A DNA stretch of 64,000 nucleotides from Methylomonas sp. AM2-LC (GTDB taxonomy: Bacteria; Pseudomonadota; Gammaproteobacteria; Methylococcales; Methylomonadaceae): positions 1,798,001 through 1,862,000 of the forward strand of contig NZ_CP157005.1 of the NCBI RefSeq assembly GCF_039904985.1. The letters run 5' to 3'. A program made the position numbers and the translations under genes. Numbering within the stretch: position 1 is the first letter of the stretch; every line of letters starts with the position of its first letter. Below, piece by piece: positions 34,870 to 44,010 of the stretch. The notes below the pieces were generated by a model, which worked only from the letters and a program-made list of their open reading frames with translations, was not told where the DNA came from and did not search any database.

Positions 34870-35157
34870 ATGGCGCACACTCACAAAGTACACGACAAAA
34901 TATCATTGGGAAAGCAAGTGATGGCGGGTACAATAGCCACTGCCACAGTAAATACAGGAGGAAAGTTGATGAGCAAGATAACCAAGCATCCGCTATTGGT
35001 TTTTGGTTTAGGTGTCGTTGCAGGTTTTGTTGTCTATAAATATAGAAAAGAAATTATTAGTAGCGCAACTAATACCCTTGATGCTGGTAAAGATTTTATT
35101 CTGCATCAAAAAGAAAACTTGGAAGATATCGTCGCTGAGACAAAAGAAAGTCAGTAA
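34870..35157 (+). CDS. Small single-span membrane protein of the copper locus
   Basis: 95 residues. A His-containing N-terminus (MAHTHKVHDK) and a Gly/Thr-rich region precede one membrane helix (HPLLVFGLGVVAGFVVYKY, about 50-68). A charged amphipathic helix follows (about 70-95, ending DIVAETKESQ). The layout of short N-term, one span and helical charged tail resembles YtxH-like or DUF1490/PacL-like proteins; the latter are small partners of mycobacterial P1B ATPases. This is an analogy from architecture, not a homology claim. A terminator follows at 35206. Confidence 0.65.
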   Translation: MAHTHKVHDKISLGKQVMAGTIATATVNTGGKLMSKITKHPLLVFGLGVVAGFVVYKYRKEIISSATNTLDAGKDFILHQKENLEDIVAETKESQ

Positions 35158-35205
35158 TCCTATGTATTATTGATAAATGGGTTCGTTGGAAAATTTATTA
35201 ATGTG

Positions 35206-35249
35206 AAACGGGCGTCACCTGATAAATAGGTTCGCCCGTTTTTCTTTTA
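35206..35249 (+). terminator. Rho-independent terminator
   Basis: AACGGGCG (35207-35214) pairs with CGCCCGTT (35233-35240), followed by TTTTTCTTTT. It lies 50 bases after the 95-residue gene and before the 204-residue gene, so the copper locus comprises at least two transcripts or is partly attenuated here. Confidence 0.8.
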
Positions 35250-35261
35250 TGTTGTATTGAA

Positions 35262-35876
35262 ATGACTATCCAAAAAGAATTTGTATTGCGCTATCGCGAT
35301 AATGAACATGTACGGTTTCAGATACCGCCACGTGCCTGTGAGAAAAAAATTGCTCAGTTGCTAACAGAGCAAATTCTGGCTATAAAGGGTGTATATTCGG
35401 TGCACTTGTATCGCAGTCAGAACAAACTTTCCATTCGTTTCCATTCTTCTATCTGCACATTTTCCGAGTTAGCCAAACAATTATTTCAAATTTTAACTGA
35501 ATTGGAGAGCCAAGGCTGGTTCGAGTCGCAAAAACAGCTGGTATTGCCTAAGCCAGGTCGGTCAAAACTTAAGCAACGGCTAAAAAGCACCCGCATTAGC
35601 CGATGGTTTGGTGAGAAATATCAAGCAGCCAAAGAAACTTTTCAGGCAGTTAAAATTGTTGGAAAATTAACGACTAAGGGGCCTAGAGCCTTAATTAGAG
35701 ATCCTGAAAAAGCCACTATCGATTTCCTAAACGATATTTTAGTTTTGTATTTAATTAAAGCGCACTGGACGCGTATCACGCAAGAATGGCTAGTAAGGCC
35801 TTTTGTATATCGCTATGAATGGTTAGCAACTTTTTATATGTTCTTTTTGTTGGTACGTTCACGGCGAAAAAAATAA
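35262..35876 (+). CDS. Protein with a cysteine-free HMA-like domain
   Basis: 204 residues. The N-terminal part (about 8-85) is built like a heavy-metal-associated ferredoxin fold: VRFQIPPRACEK-AQLLTEQILAIKGVYSVHLYRSQNKLSIRFHSS. It lacks the CxxC metal site, as in 'HMA2'-type domains often encoded beside P-type ATPases. A basic linker and a C-terminal region with hydrophobic patches (FLNDILVLYLIKAHWTR and YEWLATFYMFFLLV) suggest membrane association. It is probably a structural or regulatory partner of the ATPase 70 bases downstream. The function is unproven. Confidence 0.65.
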   Translation: MTIQKEFVLRYRDNEHVRFQIPPRACEKKIAQLLTEQILAIKGVYSVHLYRSQNKLSIRFHSSICTFSELAKQLFQILTELESQGWFESQKQLVLPKPGRSKLKQRLKSTRISRWFGEKYQAAKETFQAVKIVGKLTTKGPRALIRDPEKATIDFLNDILVLYLIKAHWTRITQEWLVRPFVYRYEWLATFYMFFLLVRSRRKK

Positions 35877-35945
35877 CGTTTACATTCTGTAACAGTGGAT
35901 GTCTTGGAACAAACCGGATGAGCTAAGATTTAGGATTTAAACATA

Positions 35946-38393
35946 ATGGTTGATGACTGCCTGAAATATAAAAATTTTTACCTTAAACACCAGTTAAATA
36001 ACCGTATTCGTATTATTTCTCCAGTACTGGCGAATGATAGAGAACGCGGTTATATTTTTGAAATTCTGCTGAAAAAACGTCCTGAAATTACTCGGGTAAA
36101 TTCGGTATTTGCGATTGGTTCAGTGACTATTGAATTCGATTCCCGTCGCTTACCCAAGAAAAATTTATTAATTTTATTGGATGCGGTACTGGGTAATATT
36201 GGTCAAAAGCAACACACCATCACTTCTCAACTTAAAAAAGAGTTTAACGGACCTTTGCAGGAAGTTGATTTGGCTGTGGAGGGTATGAGCTGCGCTTCCT
36301 GTGCATTATTAATCGAAATGGTGTTGAATCGTGACGCACGAGTAAAAACGGTCAGTGTCAATTTTGCCACCGAAACTCTCTCGGTACGAGGTCAATTAAG
36401 CAAACTTGAAGTGATTGAAAAAATTGAAAGCCTTGGCTATAGCGCCTTATTGATCGACACTTTATCGCAAAGGAAAAAACTGATTGAAAAGGAGTGTAAT
36501 CGAATTGACGCAGCCCGACGTCGATTCGTATGGGCAGGGCTTTTAACAGTTCCCGTAGTTGCTTTGGTAATGTCAATGTCTCCCTCTCCCTGGATGCATT
36601 GGCTACAATTTATATTAACCTCACAAGTGGTGTTTGGGACCGGAAAGCCCTTTTTTGATAAAGCATATCGACTTTCCAAGCAGCGTACTGCCAACATGGA
36701 TACCTTAATTGCTTTGGGCGTTGGTTCAGCCTATGCTTATAGTCTTCCCGCCTTGTTTAGGCGTCGTGGACACGTCTATTTCGAAGCAGCATCCACCATT
36801 ATTGCCTTAGTTTTGTTAGGACGTTATTTAGAAGAACGGGCTAAGGGCCAAGCGGGTGAAGCTATTCGTAAGCTGGTTGATTTACAACCACAAATGGCTA
36901 ATCTGTTAAAAAATGGAGTGGAACAAATAGTTGATGTTGATGAGGTACAGGTTGACGATCTACTGTTGGTGCGGCCGGGTGAAAAAATACCCACAGATGG
37001 TGTTGTCGTGTATGGTCTTTCTACAGTGGATGAGGCCATGGTCACTGGTGAAAGTATGCCAGTGGTTAAAAGTATAGGGCAGACAGTGATAGGTGGTTGT
37101 GTTAATGGCAGTGGCGTTTTGCATATTAAAGTGACTGCTACAGGTATGAATACTGTGCTGGCAGGTATCGTACATATGGTCGATCAGGCTCAATCCGCCA
37201 AGTTGCCTATTCAGAAACAAGTGGATAAAATTTCGGCGGTTTTTGTTCCAGCCGTGATGGGGGTATCTGCCGTTACTTTGGTGGGCTGGCTGTTGGTTGG
37301 GGTGCCATTTGCATTCGCTTTCGGCAATGCCATTACCGTATTATTGATTGCCTGCCCTTGTGCGCTCGGTCTGGCGACACCTGCTGCTATTATGGTAGGC
37401 ACTGGTCAGGCTGCTAAAAAAGGTGTTTATGTTCGTAATGGCGAAAGCCTGGAAGTTGCTAGCAAACTCAATGCTATGGTGTTCGACAAAACCGGCACTA
37501 TTACCGAGGGTAAGCCCAAAGTCAGTGATATTTTTAATTTATCATCCATGACCGAAGCCGAAATTATTTTACTGGCAGCATCGGCAGAATATAATTCTGA
37601 ACATTTTCTCGGTAGAGCGATTGTTGCTCATGCGCGTGAAGCTGAGATTAATCTGGTCGAAAGCGCCTATTTTTATAGCGAAACCGGCTCCGGTATTCGC
37701 GCAAGTGTGTCCGAACACATAATATTGCTTGGCAACCAAAGTTGGCTGAAAAGCCAGAAAGTTCGGGTATCAGCGTTATCAGTGCAGGCAGATGTCTTTG
37801 CCGAACAAGGTAAAACAGCCGTTTATATGGCCATTGATGGCCAGGAAGCAGCGGTTTTTGCCATTGCAGATAATCAGCGCCCTGAATCCGCCGCTGCTAT
37901 CACCCGCTTACACCAGTTGGGCATCAAAACCATGATGGTAACGGGTGATACTGAAAAAACCGCTTACTATATCGCTAAGCGTGTTGGTATAACTGATGTC
38001 ATTGCTAACGTCAAACCCAATGAAAAACTGGAAATCATCCGTCAGTTACAAACTGAGGGTTATTTGGTTGGCATGATAGGTGACGGTATCAACGATGCCC
38101 CTGCTTTGGCTGCCGCCGATGTGGGTTTTGCCATAGGTAGTGGCACTGACATCGCTATTGAATCAGCTGATTTGACTTTGGTACAAGGAGATATTTCCAA
38201 AGTGACTGAGACTATTGAGCTCAGTACGTTTACCCTTCGCGTTATAAAACAGAATTTGTTTTGGGCGTTTGGTTACAACACTATTGCTATTCCAGTTGCT
38301 GCCTTGGGTAAGCTCAACCCCATGATTGCTGCAGCTGCCATGGCTTTAAGTTCTGTTTCCGTTATCGTTAATTCACTCAGGCTCAGTAAATAA
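35946..38393 (+). CDS. copA: Copper-exporting P1B-1 ATPase
   Basis: 815 residues. A first, cysteine-free HMA-like domain (about 10-90) is followed by an HMA domain with GMSCASC (113-119). Then come transmembrane helices, the actuator TGES, the ion-binding CPCALGLATP (about 468-477), DKTGT phosphorylation site (about 514), a nucleotide-binding domain with a GSGIRA segment, and GDGINDAPAL. The C-terminal helices carry YN (GYNTIAIP) and MALSS, the P1B-1 signature for Cu(I). It moves Cu(I) out of the cytoplasm at ATP cost. Its stop codon abuts the start of the DsbD/TauE-like gene, so the two are coupled. Confidence 0.95.
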   Translation: MVDDCLKYKNFYLKHQLNNRIRIISPVLANDRERGYIFEILLKKRPEITRVNSVFAIGSVTIEFDSRRLPKKNLLILLDAVLGNIGQKQHTITSQLKKEFNGPLQEVDLAVEGMSCASCALLIEMVLNRDARVKTVSVNFATETLSVRGQLSKLEVIEKIESLGYSALLIDTLSQRKKLIEKECNRIDAARRRFVWAGLLTVPVVALVMSMSPSPWMHWLQFILTSQVVFGTGKPFFDKAYRLSKQRTANMDTLIALGVGSAYAYSLPALFRRRGHVYFEAASTIIALVLLGRYLEERAKGQAGEAIRKLVDLQPQMANLLKNGVEQIVDVDEVQVDDLLLVRPGEKIPTDGVVVYGLSTVDEAMVTGESMPVVKSIGQTVIGGCVNGSGVLHIKVTATGMNTVLAGIVHMVDQAQSAKLPIQKQVDKISAVFVPAVMGVSAVTLVGWLLVGVPFAFAFGNAITVLLIACPCALGLATPAAIMVGTGQAAKKGVYVRNGESLEVASKLNAMVFDKTGTITEGKPKVSDIFNLSSMTEAEIILLAASAEYNSEHFLGRAIVAHAREAEINLVESAYFYSETGSGIRASVSEHIILLGNQSWLKSQKVRVSALSVQADVFAEQGKTAVYMAIDGQEAAVFAIADNQRPESAAAITRLHQLGIKTMMVTGDTEKTAYYIAKRVGITDVIANVKPNEKLEIIRQLQTEGYLVGMIGDGINDAPALAAADVGFAIGSGTDIAIESADLTLVQGDISKVTETIELSTFTLRVIKQNLFWAFGYNTIAIPVAALGKLNPMIAAAAMALSSVSVIVNSLRLSK

Positions 38394-39296
38394 ATGGAAC
38401 ATAATATGGAAGGCATGTCCGGTATGGATCATTCCATGAATGGTATGGATCATAGTATGGCTGGCATGGATCACGGTATGCACGCTATGCAGGGTATGGC
38501 TGATATTGTCACTGCCTCTGGATTCGATTACACCTTGGCATTTATTGCTGGATTTTTAGGTAGTGGACACTGCTTGGGAATGTGCGGTGCGCTGGTGTCC
38601 GGCTATTTTATGAATACTGGCAAAACCAAAAGTATTTGGCCTTATATTGCATACCAATTTACCCGTATCAGTGTCTACGGTCTAATTGGTATTTCTGCCG
38701 CAATGCTGGGTGTGGTGTTGGTGGACAGTGGCATATTTGGCGAAATACAGAGCATTCTGCAAATGTTTATTGGTATGGTCGTGATTGTTTTGGCGTTCGG
38801 GATTTTGGGCTGGACTCCTTGGCAAGCCACTATAAGGCTAATTCCTATGCAGGCTTTGCGTAAAGGCTATGCCAGTTCCAGGCAAATGGGGCCTGTGTTA
38901 GGAGCCATACTCTCAGGGTTTTTAAATGGCTTAATGCCTTGCCCTTTAACTTTTGCCATGGCCGTTAAAGCCACTTCTGCCCATACTTTGCTGGAGGGAG
39001 GGGCGCTTATGCTAGTATTTGGTGCCGGTACCTTACCTATGATGCTTTTTATCAGTCTAGCATTTGGTAAAATCAGCGCTAAATTGCGAGGTTTTATGTA
39101 TAAAGCCGCCGCCTTGATTATGATAGGTATGGGAATCAATACCATACATAAAGGTTTTAGTTTTTATCGAAACGCCAATTTTAGCCATAGTACCTTTCTT
39201 AGTGCCTTGCAAAGTATGTTGGATGATCTGCATGTATTAATTGGGCAAATGATCAACTATCTTGCCGATATGATAGGACACATACAGAGTTTGTAG
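38394..39296 (+). CDS. DsbD/TauE-SafE-like membrane protein with Met/His-rich N-terminus
   Basis: 300 residues. The first 37 residues hold repeated GMDHSM/GMDHGM-type units (many Met and His), a typical periplasmic Cu(I) binding tail. Six or more membrane helices follow, with GFLGSGHCLGMCGALVSGYF, a GAILSGFLNGLMPCPLTFAM segment and a GAGTLPMMLFISLAFG segment. These belong to the sulfite exporter TauE/SafE or DsbD-transmembrane-like (PF13386) group, members of which accompany copper ATPases and cbb3 oxidase assembly genes. The paired cysteines (CLGMC and CP) could move electrons or bind copper. It starts directly after the copA stop codon. Confidence 0.85.
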   Translation: MEHNMEGMSGMDHSMNGMDHSMAGMDHGMHAMQGMADIVTASGFDYTLAFIAGFLGSGHCLGMCGALVSGYFMNTGKTKSIWPYIAYQFTRISVYGLIGISAAMLGVVLVDSGIFGEIQSILQMFIGMVVIVLAFGILGWTPWQATIRLIPMQALRKGYASSRQMGPVLGAILSGFLNGLMPCPLTFAMAVKATSAHTLLEGGALMLVFGAGTLPMMLFISLAFGKISAKLRGFMYKAAALIMIGMGINTIHKGFSFYRNANFSHSTFLSALQSMLDDLHVLIGQMINYLADMIGHIQSL

Positions 39297-39347
39297 TTTT
39301 CGACTGTACTCGTTGCTGCTTAAAGGAAATGCAAGTGATTCCAATCT

Positions 39348-40640
39348 TTAAATAATCACTACGGGTGCAAAACCACCGCCAGGCGTTCGAAAATTAGTGG
39401 TTTGACCTTGATAGAGTCGTGCGCAAATCAGTTGTGTTTGACCTTTATACACATAGTGGCGTAAATCGAGCTTCATTTTCACAATATCCTGTCCGATTTC
39501 CAAGTGCCTTTCGCTAGGTTTTATCAGTGTCTGTGCCACATAGTCATTTTCTAATATATAACTAAATACCTGTTTGGTTAATTTGTCGCCACGATAGGCC
39601 GCTTTGCTGCCAAATCCTCGGCAGGGTTTGAAAAATAAAGATTTGCGTGTGGACCAAAGTATCTCTGCTTTTTGGATATTAACCTGCTCGGTATGGGCTA
39701 TTCCTTGTATAAGGATGTCACGGATGGCTGTTTCAACGCCAATACGCTCTAAAAAATCGGTATTACAAAGCCAAGTTAAATTACGTTTGTCCGCGTAAAT
39801 GGCATGATTTCTGGGGTGAGGTGTAAGTACCACGTCACTAGCCAGATAAGCGGCGCGCAACGATTCTAGTTTAGGCTGTTCCAGGCTAAAGTCCGTTAAG
39901 CGATTATAAATTAGGTCGATCTTCAGTGCTCCGTGCCAAATTGCGCCATTATGATAATGAAGCTCGGATGGGTCGCAAATGACCGCACAAATACCCTGTT
40001 GTTCGAATAAATGTTTAAATAATATAAATTCGGGTAGCAGATATTGGTTGTTTGGCTCGTCATCAACGATAGCAATAGTATGTAAAGGCTGCGTGCCGCG
40101 CTCTGCTTGCCATTCCTGATAAAACATTGCTATAAATGAATTTTCGGGATCATCTATAAACTTTTCTGTAAGGTTTGCATGGTCAAATTGTCGGCTACCT
40201 ATTTTTTTGCAACAGGCATGTTGGGCGTGACTTATTAAGCTATTGATTAAAGGTCCTCCCGCATTTGAGTTAATCTCGATTAGCTTGGGTCCGTCTGCAG
40301 CTAGGTGAAAATCGTAACCCACAAAAGCGCCAAATGCTTTAGGTTGAAATTGTGCAATTTGCGGTGCATAGTTTAGAACTTGTTTCTGAAAGGCTGGCAT
40401 GGCGATTACTTTTTCCAGCGCCCAGATAATTTCCAGTTGTTTGTTTAGATGTGCTTTGTTGACAAAAACGGCTGAGTTTGCAATTAGATGCGGTCGTTCG
40501 TCAATCAGCATTCGATATAAATCACCGCGATTGTCGACACGGCTAAGCTGCTCTTCTAAAGCTTTGCGGTTAAGGGTTAGGCAGTGACATGCGCTGTTAT
40601 ATTCTTCCGCTTTCGATAAGGAAACACCGTCTTCAGCCAT
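39348..40640 (-). CDS. Uncharacterised protein with ATP-grasp-like features
   Basis: 430 residues. The segment KLIEINSNAGGPL near residue 140 looks like the Mg/ATP-binding E-x-N loop of ATP-grasp ligases. Further on are FFKPCRGFGSKAAYRGDKL (a glycine-rich loop) near 335-353 and MKLDLRHYVYKGQTQLICARLYQGQTTNFRTPGGGFAPV at the C-terminus. If correct, the order suggests a permuted or glutathionylspermidine-synthase-like ATP-grasp. Substrate unknown. It lies convergent to the copper locus and divergent from none; there is no visible operon partner. An alternative is that it is an unrelated enzyme with a chance EIN motif. Confidence 0.55.
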   Translation of the reverse strand: MAEDGVSLSKAEEYNSACHCLTLNRKALEEQLSRVDNRGDLYRMLIDERPHLIANSAVFVNKAHLNKQLEIIWALEKVIAMPAFQKQVLNYAPQIAQFQPKAFGAFVGYDFHLAADGPKLIEINSNAGGPLINSLISHAQHACCKKIGSRQFDHANLTEKFIDDPENSFIAMFYQEWQAERGTQPLHTIAIVDDEPNNQYLLPEFILFKHLFEQQGICAVICDPSELHYHNGAIWHGALKIDLIYNRLTDFSLEQPKLESLRAAYLASDVVLTPHPRNHAIYADKRNLTWLCNTDFLERIGVETAIRDILIQGIAHTEQVNIQKAEILWSTRKSLFFKPCRGFGSKAAYRGDKLTKQVFSYILENDYVAQTLIKPSERHLEIGQDIVKMKLDLRHYVYKGQTQLICARLYQGQTTNFRTPGGGFAPVVII

Positions 40641-40700
40641 GAAAAAACGCCGAATTCGCTAGTTGATGTGCTGACATGTTTTTACTCCAGGGAACCTAGA

Positions 40701-40806
40701 AAAACCTGGCTTTTGTGCTTCGACAGGCTCAATGTGAACGGTAAGTTATTAATATATAAATGCCACCGTTCGCCCTGAGCCTATCGAAAGGTGGTTTTTC
40801 GAAGTT
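40701..40806. repeat. Dispersed palindromic repeat, copy 1
   Basis: The inverted arms TTCGACAGGCTCAATGTGAA (from 40719) and the complement of GTTCGCCCTGAGCCTATCGA (to about 40787) form a long imperfect hairpin about 70 bases long. A similar element is at 52105-52211 and a decayed half at about 60805-60835. It looks like a REP/MITE-type non-coding repeat. Confidence 0.75.
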
Positions 40807-40836
40807 CCCAATAGTGTATTGTTAAGCGTTGTTGCT

Positions 40837-41049
40837 TTAGGATTCAACTTTAAAACCAGCATCAGAAATGGCGTCTTCAATCTCATCAAGATCAATTTCA
40901 TCAGGATTGTAATCGACTTGAACTTGTTTGTCCTGATGGGATGCTTTAACGGAAAAAATGCCATTAAGCGCCGAAAGTTTTGTAGTTAGGGAGTTTTCGC
41001 AGCCTCCGCATTTCATGCCGATTACTTGTAATGTGACTGATTTGGACAT
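40837..41049 (-). CDS. CopZ-like copper chaperone (HMA domain)
   Basis: 70 residues, a single HMA domain. The metal site GMKCGGCE is at residues 11-18, followed by LTTKLSALNGIFSVKASHQDKQVQVDYNPDEIDLDEIEDAISDAGF, with the expected beta-alpha-beta-beta-alpha-beta pattern. Such chaperones ferry Cu(I) to CopA-type ATPases. The CGGC site differs slightly from the usual CxxC composition of CopZ. It is transcribed away from copA, 1.5 kb distant. Confidence 0.9.
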   Translation of the reverse strand: MSKSVTLQVIGMKCGGCENSLTTKLSALNGIFSVKASHQDKQVQVDYNPDEIDLDEIEDAISDAGFKVES

Positions 41050-41242
41050 AATGGAATTCCTGAAAATAGTGGGTAAGTTTTGGTAAACATTTTTACCTAA
41101 ACATCGAGGGAAAGGTAAGACAAAAAAACTGCATATAAATTCAAACTTTGATGTAAGTCATGCTAGCTAGTGGCTGGCAAGCTTGGTTGTCAATCAAAAT
41201 CAGACTATTATGCCAAGCGAAACACAATGAGTAAATTGCTAA

Positions 41243-41812
41243 TCATTTTTCTTGTGATAGCAGCTTGTCTTTGTCATCGCCACTGTTAAACCCTTTAGCA
41301 AAAAAGTGTTGCAAAATGTATTCACAAATTTGTTCTGGATTATTTAAATCCAGACAAGGAATTGAGATTGGGGATGGTAACAATGAATCGCAGGCGATAG
41401 CGATTATGTGCTTATCATTAGGATAGAGTAAAGGCTTGCCCAGCTGTGAGCGATGTACTTCAATTTTAGGTATAGGGGCTTCTCTAAAGCCTTCTATTAA
41501 TATCAAATCTAATCCGTCACTTGGAAATGCTGCAAGCTGTGTGGCTAAATCAAGGTCGGCATTATTGGTTAGCTCGGTGATTACGACGCGGCGGTAGGGT
41601 GAGACCAGCATTACAGGGGTTGCTCCAGCCTTGCGCAGTTTGTAACTGTCTTTACCTGGTTGGTCAACATCAAAATCATGATGGCTGGCTTTAATGACGC
41701 CTACTCTTAAGCCATGTTGGTTTAGAATGGGAAGAATGTGGGTGAGCAGGGTGGTTTTGCCTGCGCCACTGAAAGCAGCGAAACCAAGAACGGGTGGTTG
41801 ATTAGTCAACAT
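41243..41812 (-). CDS. mobB: Molybdopterin-guanine dinucleotide biosynthesis protein MobB
   Basis: 189 residues. P-loop GFAAFSGAGKTTLLTHILP (10-28), then VGVIKASHHDFDVDQPGKDSYKLRKAGA, the very characteristic MobB segment, and LILIEGFREAPIPKIEVHRS. MobB is a GTP-binding adaptor of MobA in attaching GMP to molybdopterin, used by formate dehydrogenase and nitrate reductase. It is a stand-alone gene here. Confidence 0.93.
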   Translation of the reverse strand: MLTNQPPVLGFAAFSGAGKTTLLTHILPILNQHGLRVGVIKASHHDFDVDQPGKDSYKLRKAGATPVMLVSPYRRVVITELTNNADLDLATQLAAFPSDGLDLILIEGFREAPIPKIEVHRSQLGKPLLYPNDKHIIAIACDSLLPSPISIPCLDLNNPEQICEYILQHFFAKGFNSGDDKDKLLSQEK

Positions 41813-41953
41813 TGCGAGTTAGGATGGTGCAAAGTGGTCATATTCTATTTGAGTTGCTACTGAAGTGCTAGCAACGGCTTAGCTTGTAAAGAGTGTTGTG
41901 GTGTAAATCATTGTTTGGAAGCACTTAATGCAATTAGAAACAGAGGGTTTCGG

Positions 41954-42454
41954 ATGATACGTATTTATCTGCTAGGAGGGCTTATCATTGTCATGGTAAT
42001 GCTGGTATGGGTGTTGCCTTGGTTAAAAAAAGTCAGTCCAGAGCAAATCAAGGTATGGCTGAAAAAAATACTGACAGGTCTAGGCTTGCTATTGTTAGTG
42101 GCATTAGTTCTGTCTGGGCGCTTGAACTGGTTGTTTGCATTATTGGGTGTGGTGTTTGCAACGGGGTTGCGGTTGGCTCCAGTTTTATTAAGATATATGC
42201 CCCATCTGCATAAATTATGGACTTTTTTCAAGTCTGCAAAAAAACAGCAAAAATCTGATTCAGAAAATTTTAGATCTGCCGCTATTACTCAACAAGAAGC
42301 ATTGGATATTTTGGGGCTTAAAGCAGGTGCCAGTGCAGCAGATATTATTGCTGCTCATCGTAAATTGATCGCACGTGTTCATCCTGATAAAGGTGGGTCT
42401 GATTATCTTGCTGCGCAAATAAATTTGGCTAAAAAAGTTTTATTAAATTCTTAG
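41954..42454 (+). CDS. Membrane-anchored J-domain protein
   Basis: 166 residues from ATG 41954 (GAGGG seven bases before). Two or three membrane helices fill the first half (IYLLGGLIIVMVMLVWVLPWL and GLGLLLLVALVLSG, LFALLGVVFATGL). The C-terminal J-domain (about 115-165) has the EALDILGLKAGASAADIIAAHRKLIARVHPDKGGSDYLAAQIN signature with the HPD motif. It resembles TIM14/Pam18-like DnaJ proteins and should recruit an Hsp70 to the membrane. An Hsp70-family gene of the DUF2760 type is encoded 1.6 kb further on the other strand, but any pairing is speculative. Confidence 0.88.
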   Translation: MIRIYLLGGLIIVMVMLVWVLPWLKKVSPEQIKVWLKKILTGLGLLLLVALVLSGRLNWLFALLGVVFATGLRLAPVLLRYMPHLHKLWTFFKSAKKQQKSDSENFRSAAITQQEALDILGLKAGASAADIIAAHRKLIARVHPDKGGSDYLAAQINLAKKVLLNS

Positions 42455-42844
42455 AAAATTTATGCGGTGTAGTTAATTTATTGAATTTGTAAACTGTGAC
42501 CTCAGCCAAATAAAACGGCAAATAAAAATATTGACACAGTAAATGTAATCTGATCTATTTTTTTAACGAAAAAATAATACCCGCATTTTTAGTAAAAAAT
42601 TGTTAAAAAGGTGAATTTGCCCGCAAAAAACGGCAATATTATCAATTGATAACACAGATATTTTAAAGTTAAACTGTCATTGTGTTTTTACGGGCCGTTT
42701 TGTTAGATGTTGTGTAATGTTGCACGAATTAATGCTAATGTTTGCTATTTACTTCGCATTTTTTTAGTGTGATTTAATAAATTGCATAGGTAGCACTACA
42801 GTCTGATCGGTCTGATATTGCAAGTCCTTACCCGGAGACTACTC
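42455..42844. other. AT-rich control region upstream of rpoS
   Basis: About 390 bases, very AT-rich, with poly-A and poly-T runs. It should carry the rpoS promoter and leader. No open frame or strong hairpin seen. Confidence 0.45.
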
Positions 42845-43834
42845 ATGATGGAAGAAGTATTAAATGTAGCAAAAGAGTTGGATGTACCCGATTTAATGTG
42901 TTTTGATGACATTGATGATGATATCTCTGATCTCGATATAAGCGATGTACCAGAAGTTTTTAAACTGGTAGATAGTGATAATACCGATTCGCAGAACGAT
43001 TCAAATTTTGATGTGACTCGTGCCTATCTGAATGATTTAAGCAAATCGAAGCTTTTGAGTGCTGATGAAGAAAAAATCTATGGTAAGCGAGCTTTAAATG
43101 GAGATGAGAGCGCTCGTAAAATCATGATAGAAAGTAATTTACGGTTGGTAGTAAAAATATCACGCCGTTATCTGAATCGTGGATTACCATTGCTGGATTT
43201 GATTGAAGAAGGGAATCTGGGCTTAATTAGAGCCGTTGAAAAATTTGATCCTGATCGTGGATTTAGATTTTCCACCTATGCAACCTGGTGGATCAGACAA
43301 ACGATCGAAAGAGCTATCATGAATCAGACGCGTACTATACGTCTGCCTATTCATGTTGTAAAAGAAATGAATGTTTATTTAAAGGCGCAGCGCCTACTGA
43401 CTCAGCAGCTCGATCATGAGCCTACGGTTGAAGACATAGCCAGACATTTAGATAAACCGGTAGACACCGTCAGTAAAATGCTGAAACTCAATGAGCGTGT
43501 CAGCTCAGTTGATGTTTCAAGCAGTAAAGATTCCGATAAAACCTTGTTAGAAACTCTGTCCGATGATGAAAGTCATTCGCCGATGGAAATTTTACAAGAC
43601 AATGCTATCCATAAAAACTTAGCACATTGGTTACATCAGTTGGCAGATAAACAACGTGACGTGATTTGTCGCCGCTATGGCTTGTGTGGCTATGAAAACG
43701 AAACGTTGGAACAAGTAGCTTGGGAATTAGGTGTTACCAGAGAAAGGGTCAGACAAATTCAAATGGATGGCCTGAAACGATTAAAAGAAATTCTGGAAAG
43801 TAATGGCTATACCTACGAAGCTATTTTTGATTGA
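42845..43834 (+). CDS. rpoS: RNA polymerase sigma factor RpoS
   Basis: 329 residues from ATG 42845 (GGAG seven bases upstream; a second ATG follows at once). Regions 1.2 to 4 are complete: [21 protein letters not shown], region 2 with [61 protein letters not shown], region 3, and region 4 [18 protein letters not shown]. Lack of the long RpoD insert and the acidic N-terminus fit RpoS-type sigma-38, the general stress and stationary-phase factor. The usual nlpD/surE/pcm neighbours are not here. Confidence 0.88.
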   Translation: MMEEVLNVAKELDVPDLMCFDDIDDDISDLDISDVPEVFKLVDSDNTDSQNDSNFDVTRAYLNDLSKSKLLSADEEKIYGKRALNGDESARKIMIESNLRLVVKISRRYLNRGLPLLDLIEEGNLGLIRAVEKFDPDRGFRFSTYATWWIRQTIERAIMNQTRTIRLPIHVVKEMNVYLKAQRLLTQQLDHEPTVEDIARHLDKPVDTVSKMLKLNERVSSVDVSSSKDSDKTLLETLSDDESHSPMEILQDNAIHKNLAHWLHQLADKQRDVICRRYGLCGYENETLEQVAWELGVTRERVRQIQMDGLKRLKEILESNGYTYEAIFD

Positions 43835-44010
43835 TCTTGATTGTTAGAGTATGGTCTTAATCTGTTTATGTTGAATAAAGAATACGCAAAGGCGAATTAC
43901 CTTACTGGATGCTTGAGTTTAACTTAAGCCAATCCAATGTCGTGCGAAAGACCGTTTAACCTGGCCCGTTGCAGGATGAGCGTCCTTTCTCACGTGGTAA
44001 TTGCCATTGA

